DNA from: Candidatus Methylophosphatis haderslevensis
GTDB lineage: Bacteria; Pseudomonadota; Gammaproteobacteria; Burkholderiales; Rhodocyclaceae
DNA: 64,000 nucleotides
NCBI GenBank assembly: GCA_016711925.1
Contig: JADJSA010000018.1
Coordinates: 186,001 to 250,000 of the forward strand
Reading direction: 5' to 3'
The translations under genes were made by a program, and so were the position numbers. Below the pieces are notes generated by a model. It had not been told where the DNA came from. It searched no databases and saw only the letters and a program-made list of their open reading frames with translations. Shown here one piece after another: positions 59,486 through 64,000 of this stretch. Numbering within the stretch: the stretch's first letter is position 1; every line of letters begins with the position of its first letter.

Positions 59486-59533
59486 CGGCGATGCCCGGGA
59501 ACCCGCATGGATATTGGCTCTCCGGGCATGCTG
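59486..59533. repeat. Dispersed intergenic palindromic repeat copy (best-formed)
   Basis: GATGCCCGGGA, CCCGCATGGATATTGGCT and CTCCGGGCATGC. The outer arms ATGCCCGG and CCGGGCAT are complementary, flanking the CCGCATGGATA core. It lies between the terminator and the convergent fusion-protein gene. Confidence 0.65.
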
Positions 59534-59570
59534 CGGAGCCACCCGCGGCTCTGCCGGCCGCCTGCGCCGC

Positions 59571-60902
59571 TCAACTCTTGCGGGCGCGCAAGTGCTGGAC
59601 GATTTCTTCCATCGGCGGATTGTTCGGCAGCATCACGCCGTTGACGTCGAGAATCGGCGTGCCGTAGCTCTGTCGCGGCATGCCCGCCTGTTCAAGCCGG
59701 GCGGAAAGTTGCTCCTGCGCATTGCCCGGACCGTCGATGAACAACTCGGTATAGCGGATGCCCATGCCGTCGAGTTCGTGGCGCTTGGCCTCGCAATAGC
59801 CGCAGGTCGTGAGCGAGTACATGATGACGGTGTTGGACTTCGGATCGTAGTCTTCGATCGTCGCCAGCGAATTGCCGGCGGCATGCGAGTTCTTGATCCC
59901 GTAGGCGGCAAGCATCGGCATGACCTTGGTCAGTTGCGTGAACCCGAGCAGGCTGGCCAGTACCAGCGCCACCACGCTTGCCGCAACGGCCGGCATGCCC
60001 GGCGGGCGCGAAGGGCGGCCAAAATCATTGTTGCCGCGCGTGCCGGGGACGATCAGCAGGATCAGGTTGAACAGCGAGCCTGCGTATGGCACCAGCGACA
60101 CCAGCGACCACCAGCCGCTCCAGCCGATGTCGTGACAGCGGAGAACAACCAGGCGCAGCGACACGAACAGTGCGCCGAGCAGCAGCGGGACCATCAGCAG
60201 CCAGACCCCGCTTTTCAGTGCCGCAACTGCAACCAGGACGCAAATCGCGCTGATCACGAAACCGCCGATCAGGTACGCGACGCGGCCGATGCGCCCATCG
60301 AAGCTCGACCCGACCATGCCGACCCCTTCGGCGGCATAGTCTGCTTCGGTGGCCTCACCTGGCGCAGCCACGGGCGCGGTCGCCCCCTTGAGCGCCGCCA
60401 GCCGTGCCGCCCGCTCCTCATCCTTCAGCGTCTTCTGCGCGGCGGCGTAACGCGGCATGTCGGTCGAACAGCTCAGGCAAAGGGTGCGCTTGGGTTGGCG
60501 GGTTGCGCACTTGGGGCAGGTCACTTCCTCGACCGGCGCCGTGCTGTCTGCCGGTGGCGCGTCCTCGACCAGCGCGAGCGTTGCGGCGGTCGGTGCGGGT
60601 GCGGTAACGGCGGCTGCGGGAAGCGGTTGCGGCGCCGTCACAGCCGACGTGTCGGTTTCCGGCTCGGCCCGGGCGACGATGCCGATCCGTTCCAGCTTGG
60701 CGAGATAGCGTGGTGCTTCGTCTGCCGGCACTCCCTTCTTCAGGACGACGCGACGGCCGGAGAAAACTTCCTCGATCTGCTGCGGCGCGATGCCCACGGC
60801 CGCCGCCAGTTTGCGTTTGGCGTCCTCGGGCGCATGCCCGCTGACGATTTCGCCACGGAACACCAGTTGCACAAGCGCCGGGGCGGGGGTTTGGTTTGTC
60901 AT
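59571..60902 (-). CDS. Zinc-ribbon / DUF805 / glutaredoxin fusion protein
   Basis: 443 residues. An N-terminal cytosolic segment (about 1-80) is followed by an Ala/Pro-rich linker, a zinc ribbon with CPKCATRQ and CLSCSTD, then a DUF805-like membrane region (SSFDGRIGRVAYLIGGF, RCHDIGWSGWWSLVSLVPY, NDFGRPS) and another helix. The C-terminal 95 residues are a glutaredoxin-like domain with the redox motif TTCGYC and GTPILDVNGVML. The order suggests a membrane-bound thiol-disulfide protein with a cytosolic sensory part. It is transcribed against the liv genes. Confidence 0.82.
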   Translation of the reverse strand: MTNQTPAPALVQLVFRGEIVSGHAPEDAKRKLAAAVGIAPQQIEEVFSGRRVVLKKGVPADEAPRYLAKLERIGIVARAEPETDTSAVTAPQPLPAAAVTAPAPTAATLALVEDAPPADSTAPVEEVTCPKCATRQPKRTLCLSCSTDMPRYAAAQKTLKDEERAARLAALKGATAPVAAPGEATEADYAAEGVGMVGSSFDGRIGRVAYLIGGFVISAICVLVAVAALKSGVWLLMVPLLLGALFVSLRLVVLRCHDIGWSGWWSLVSLVPYAGSLFNLILLIVPGTRGNNDFGRPSRPPGMPAVAASVVALVLASLLGFTQLTKVMPMLAAYGIKNSHAAGNSLATIEDYDPKSNTVIMYSLTTCGYCEAKRHELDGMGIRYTELFIDGPGNAQEQLSARLEQAGMPRQSYGTPILDVNGVMLPNNPPMEEIVQHLRARKS

Positions 60903-61067
60903 GGAGACTGGCCGGTCTGAGAGATCGCGCGATCATAGCCGCGTTTCGCGCCGGCCAGAAGCCGAGTAGTTCCGGCTTTGTCGCATGTTTGGCGCGCCGG
61001 GCACCGGCGCGACGGTGCTTTGTTATGATTCGCAGATGGAAAGCCGCCGCGCCTGAGCGTCCGCCGC

Positions 61068-61991
61068 ATGGACACCTTCATCCAGCAGATCGTCAATGGC
61101 CTGGTGCTCGGCAGCATCTATGCGCTGGTCGCGCTCGGCTACACCATGGTGTACGGCATTCTCGGGCTGATCAACTTCGCCCATGGCGAAGTGGTGATGG
61201 TGGGCGCGCTGACCGCGCTTTCCATCGTCAAGGCCCTGTCGGGCAGCGGCCTGCCCGGGCCGGTAATCGCGCTGCTCGGCCTGATGGGGGCGATTCCCGT
61301 CTGCATGGCGCTCGGATTCACGATCGAGCGGGTGGCCTACCGGCCCCTGCGCAATGCGCCGCGGCTCGCGCCACTGATCACCGCGATCGGCGTGTCGATT
61401 GTCCTGCAACAGGTGATGATGCTCGGCTGGGGCAGTACCTACCTGTCGTTTCCAGCGCTGTTTTCCGAGACGCCGCACAGCCTGATGGGCGCGCACATCA
61501 ACGATCTGCAGATCATGATCGTCTGCGTCGCCGGCGCCACCATGGCCGGGCTGATCCTGCTGGTGCAGAAAACCCGCATCGGCCGCGCGATGCGGGCCGC
61601 CGCGGAGAATCCAGCGATGGCCAGCCTGATGGGCGTCAACGTCGATCGCATCATCAGCTTCACTTTCGTGGTCGGCTCGGCGCTGGCCGCGGTCGCCGGC
61701 CTGATGGTCAGCGCGAATTACTCGATCGCGCACTACAGCATGGGTTTCATGCTCGGACTGAAAGCCTTTACCGCCGCGGTGCTCGGCGGCATCGGCAATC
61801 TCGCCGGGGCAATGCTGGGCGGGGTGCTGCTGGGGCTGATCGAATCGCTCGGTTCCGGGTACATCAGCGACCTGACCGGCGGGGTGCTCGGGTCGAACTA
61901 TCGCGACGTGTTCGCCTTTTTCGTCCTGATTCTGGTGCTGGTGCTGCGCCCGTCCGGATTGATGGGCGAGCAGGTTTCGGAGCGGGCGTGA
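61068..61991 (+). CDS. livH: Branched-chain amino acid ABC transporter permease LivH
   Basis: 307 residues, about eight membrane segments. MDTFIQQIVNGLVLGSIYAL, GILGLINFAHGEVVMVGA (permease motif) and AVLGGIGNLAGAMLGGVLLG are the family signatures. It forms the inner-membrane channel with LivM. The stop overlaps the livM GTG start (GTGA). Confidence 0.95.
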   Translation: MDTFIQQIVNGLVLGSIYALVALGYTMVYGILGLINFAHGEVVMVGALTALSIVKALSGSGLPGPVIALLGLMGAIPVCMALGFTIERVAYRPLRNAPRLAPLITAIGVSIVLQQVMMLGWGSTYLSFPALFSETPHSLMGAHINDLQIMIVCVAGATMAGLILLVQKTRIGRAMRAAAENPAMASLMGVNVDRIISFTFVVGSALAAVAGLMVSANYSIAHYSMGFMLGLKAFTAAVLGGIGNLAGAMLGGVLLGLIESLGSGYISDLTGGVLGSNYRDVFAFFVLILVLVLRPSGLMGEQVSERA

Positions 61992-63127
61992 CCACCCTTG
62001 AGGGCAAGCGGCGCGATCCGCGGGTGGCGCTTGCCGGGACGCTGCTGCTGGCCGTAGCACTCGCCCTTGCCCCGTTCGCGGTCGGTGCGGGGGCCGGCAT
62101 CGCGTGGGTGCGGGTGATCGATTTTGCGCTGCTCTACATCATGCTGGCGCTCGGCTTAAACATCGTGGTCGGTTTCGCCGGTCTGCTTGATCTCGGCTAC
62201 ATCGCTTTCTACGCGGTTGGCGCCTACCTATATGCGCTGCTCAGTTCGCCCCATCTGGCGGGCGCCTTTCCGTCCCTGGCGCCAGGCCTGCACTGGCCGA
62301 TCTGGGCGATCCTGCCGCTCGGGGCGCTGGTGGCCGGGGCGTTCGGTGTGATCCTCGGTGCGCCGACCCTGCGCCTGCGGGGCGACTATCTGGCGATCGT
62401 CACCCTTGGTTTCGGCGAAATCATCCGCATCTTCATGAACAATCTGAACCGCCCGGTCAATCTGACCAACGGGCCGCAAGGCATCACGCAGATCGACCCG
62501 ATCGGCATCGGCGGCGTTTCGTTCGGCCGTACTCTCGATGTATTCGGCATCGGCCTGCCGTCGGTGTATCTGTACTACTACCTGTTCCTGGGCGCGACCC
62601 TGCTGGTGGTGTTCGTGTCGATCCGCCTCGAGGATTCGCGCATCGGCCGCGCCTGGGTGGCGATTCGCGAGGACGAGATCGCCGCCAAGGCCTGTGGCAT
62701 CAATACCCGCAACATCAAGCTGCTGGCGTTTGCCATGGGCGCCTCGTTCGGCGGCGTGGCCGGCGGCCTGTTCGCCGGATTCCAGCAGTTCGTCAGCCCG
62801 GAGAGCTTCACCCTGATGGAATCGGTGATGGTGCTCTGCATGGTTGTTCTGGGCGGGATGGGGCACATCCCGGGCGTGATATTCGGCGGCATCCTGCTCA
62901 CGCTGCTGCCCGAGGCGCTGCGCTACGGCGCCGGGCCGGTGCAGACCGCGCTGTTCGGCAAGGTGCTGGTGCCGCCGGAGTCGCTGCGGATGCTGCTGTT
63001 CGGACTGGCCTTGATTCTGGTCATGCTCTATCGGCCGGCCGGTTTGTGGCCGTCGGCGATCCGCCGGCGCGAGTTCGCAGGCGCCGGAAATAGCCCGGAA
63101 AATGGCGCGGGAAGCGAGCGTGAGTGA
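61988..63127 (+). CDS. livM: Branched-chain amino acid ABC transporter permease LivM
   Basis: 379 residues from GTG 61988. Signatures are LALGLNIVVGFAGLLDLGYI, GAPTLRLRGDYLAIVTLGFG and LGGMGHIPGVIFGGILLTLL. The open frame extends far upstream but only as read-through of livH. It overlaps the livG start by 26 bases if ATG 63102 is used. Confidence 0.95.
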   Translation: MTTLEGKRRDPRVALAGTLLLAVALALAPFAVGAGAGIAWVRVIDFALLYIMLALGLNIVVGFAGLLDLGYIAFYAVGAYLYALLSSPHLAGAFPSLAPGLHWPIWAILPLGALVAGAFGVILGAPTLRLRGDYLAIVTLGFGEIIRIFMNNLNRPVNLTNGPQGITQIDPIGIGGVSFGRTLDVFGIGLPSVYLYYYLFLGATLLVVFVSIRLEDSRIGRAWVAIREDEIAAKACGINTRNIKLLAFAMGASFGGVAGGLFAGFQQFVSPESFTLMESVMVLCMVVLGGMGHIPGVIFGGILLTLLPEALRYGAGPVQTALFGKVLVPPESLRMLLFGLALILVMLYRPAGLWPSAIRRREFAGAGNSPENGAGSERE

Positions 63128-63890
63128 AGTGCTGCTCGATGCGCGCGGCATCGCCAAGTCGTTCGGTGGCGTGCAGGCGCTGCGCGATGTTTCGCTGACG
63201 ATCGGACGCGGCGAAATCTACGGGCTGATCGGCCCCAACGGCGCCGGCAAGACGACGTTCTTCAACGTCCTGACCGGCCTCTACTCGGCCGACAGCGGCG
63301 AGGTGCAGTTCGATGGTGCGCGACTCGACATCGGTTTGCCGCATCTGGTCACGCGCCAAGGCATCGCACGGACCTTCCAGAACATCCGTCTGTTCGCCAA
63401 CATGAGTGCGCTGGAGAACGTGATGGTCGGGCGCCACTTGCGCAGCCACGCCAGCGTGATCGGCGCGGTGTTGCGCAATCGGGCGACCCGCAGGGAAGAG
63501 GCGGACATCGTCGATCGGGCACACCGGCTGTTGCGATACGTCGGCGTCGACGCGCGCGCCAACGATCTGGCACGACACCTCTCGTATGGCGACCAGCGGC
63601 GCCTCGAAATCGCCCGCGCGCTGGCGACCGAGCCCAAGCTGCTGGCGCTGGACGAGCCGGCCGCCGGCATGAATGCCACCGAAACCGCGTCGCTGCGCCA
63701 ATTGGTCGAATCGATACGCGCCGACGGCGTCACCGTGCTGTTGATCGAGCATGATGTCAAGCTGGTGATGGGGCTGTGCGATCGCGTTGCCGTGCTCGAC
63801 TACGGCGAGAAGATCGCGGAAGACGTTCCCGACCGGGTGCAGCGGGATCCGAAGGTGGTCGAGGCATATCTCGGCGGGGCGCTCGCCTGA
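63102..63890 (+). CDS. livG: Branched-chain amino acid ABC transporter ATP-binding protein LivG
   Basis: 262 residues. Walker A GLIGPNGAGKTTFFNVLTG, family motif GIARTFQNIRLF, ABC signature HLSYGDQRRLEIARAL (LSYGD for LSGGQ) and Walker B KLLALDEPAAGMN. A GTG at 63120 is an alternative start closer to the livM stop. Its stop overlaps the livF ATG. Confidence 0.95.
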   Translation: MAREASVSEVLLDARGIAKSFGGVQALRDVSLTIGRGEIYGLIGPNGAGKTTFFNVLTGLYSADSGEVQFDGARLDIGLPHLVTRQGIARTFQNIRLFANMSALENVMVGRHLRSHASVIGAVLRNRATRREEADIVDRAHRLLRYVGVDARANDLARHLSYGDQRRLEIARALATEPKLLALDEPAAGMNATETASLRQLVESIRADGVTVLLIEHDVKLVMGLCDRVAVLDYGEKIAEDVPDRVQRDPKVVEAYLGGALA

Positions 63891-64000
63891 TGCTCAAGGT
63901 GCGCGAACTGCGGGTTTCCTACGGCGGCATTTCGGCGGTCAAGTCGATCGATTTCGATGTTGCCGACGGCGAACTGGTCTGTCTGATCGGCGCCAACGGC
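63890..64000 (+). CDS. livF: Branched-chain amino acid ABC transporter ATP-binding protein LivF, 5' part
   Basis: ATG at 63890 overlaps the livG stop (TGATG). The 37 codons visible read MLKVRELRVSYGGISAVKSI and end at LIGANG, the start of Walker A. It continues beyond the window. Confidence 0.92.
   Translation, partial: MLKVRELRVSYGGISAVKSIDFDVADGELVCLIGANG

Overview
The window is high-GC, densely coded chromosomal DNA from a Gram-negative bacterium. The gene set suggests a betaproteobacterium, probably close to Rhodocyclaceae (Azospira, Dechloromonas or Accumulibacter-like): a complete che cluster, a TorF-type porin with glnK and amtB, a phasin, comM, ubiK, a Bcr/CflA transporter and a hyp/hup hydrogenase locus. 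The lineage is inferred from gene content only. No rRNA, tRNA, CRISPR array, prophage or intact insertion sequence was recognised.

Layout. 1-950: 3' end of a cinA/pncC gene and a BamE-like lipoprotein. 1140-5960 (minus): a three-gene unit of acyltransferase, PAP2 phosphatase and a rifampin-phosphotransferase-like dikinase. 5960-6946: gene-poor DNA with repeats. 6947-10842: a PstS-like binding protein overlapping a hybrid histidine kinase. 10843-11643: no confident gene. 12083-23642 (minus): chemotaxis cluster cheY, mcp, STAS, cheA, poly-HAMP mcp, cheW, cheD, cheR, cheB, HDOD. 24080-30000 (minus): MFS exporter, small membrane protein, comM, two yceI genes, cytochrome b561, a MarR regulator and ubiK. 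30184-32998: sigma-54/NtrC-type control region followed by porin, glnK and amtB. 33176-36653: lgt, ilvD and a glutathione S-transferase.

36812-54516 is the centrepiece, a [NiFe]-hydrogenase locus in the order hyaD, hybE, hypA, hypB, hypF, hypC, hypD, hypE, hypX, nikR, hupH-like, small subunit, large subunit, a secreted monohaem PKD/MopE-like protein, a small secreted protein, a second hypC and a nickel permease. All the steps from nickel uptake and regulation through NiFe(CN)2CO cofactor assembly, Tat export and proteolytic maturation are present. No b-type cytochrome subunit is seen in this locus and the small subunit lacks a C-terminal anchor; a PKD-repeat protein with one CxxCH haem site sits where the membrane electron acceptor would be expected. 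This is the best candidate for an undescribed arrangement.

54624-57898: phasin with a well-defined promoter, a DUF255 thioredoxin-domain protein and a small cytochrome c. 58068-64000: a branched-chain amino acid ABC transporter (livJ-like, livH, livM, livG, start of livF), interrupted on the minus strand by a zinc-ribbon/DUF805/glutaredoxin fusion.

Cross-cutting observations: three genes (ilvD, hypB, an mcp) are each split by an apparent single-base frameshift, which may be sequence error. A palindromic intergenic repeat with a CCGCATGGATA core recurs in at least six places.
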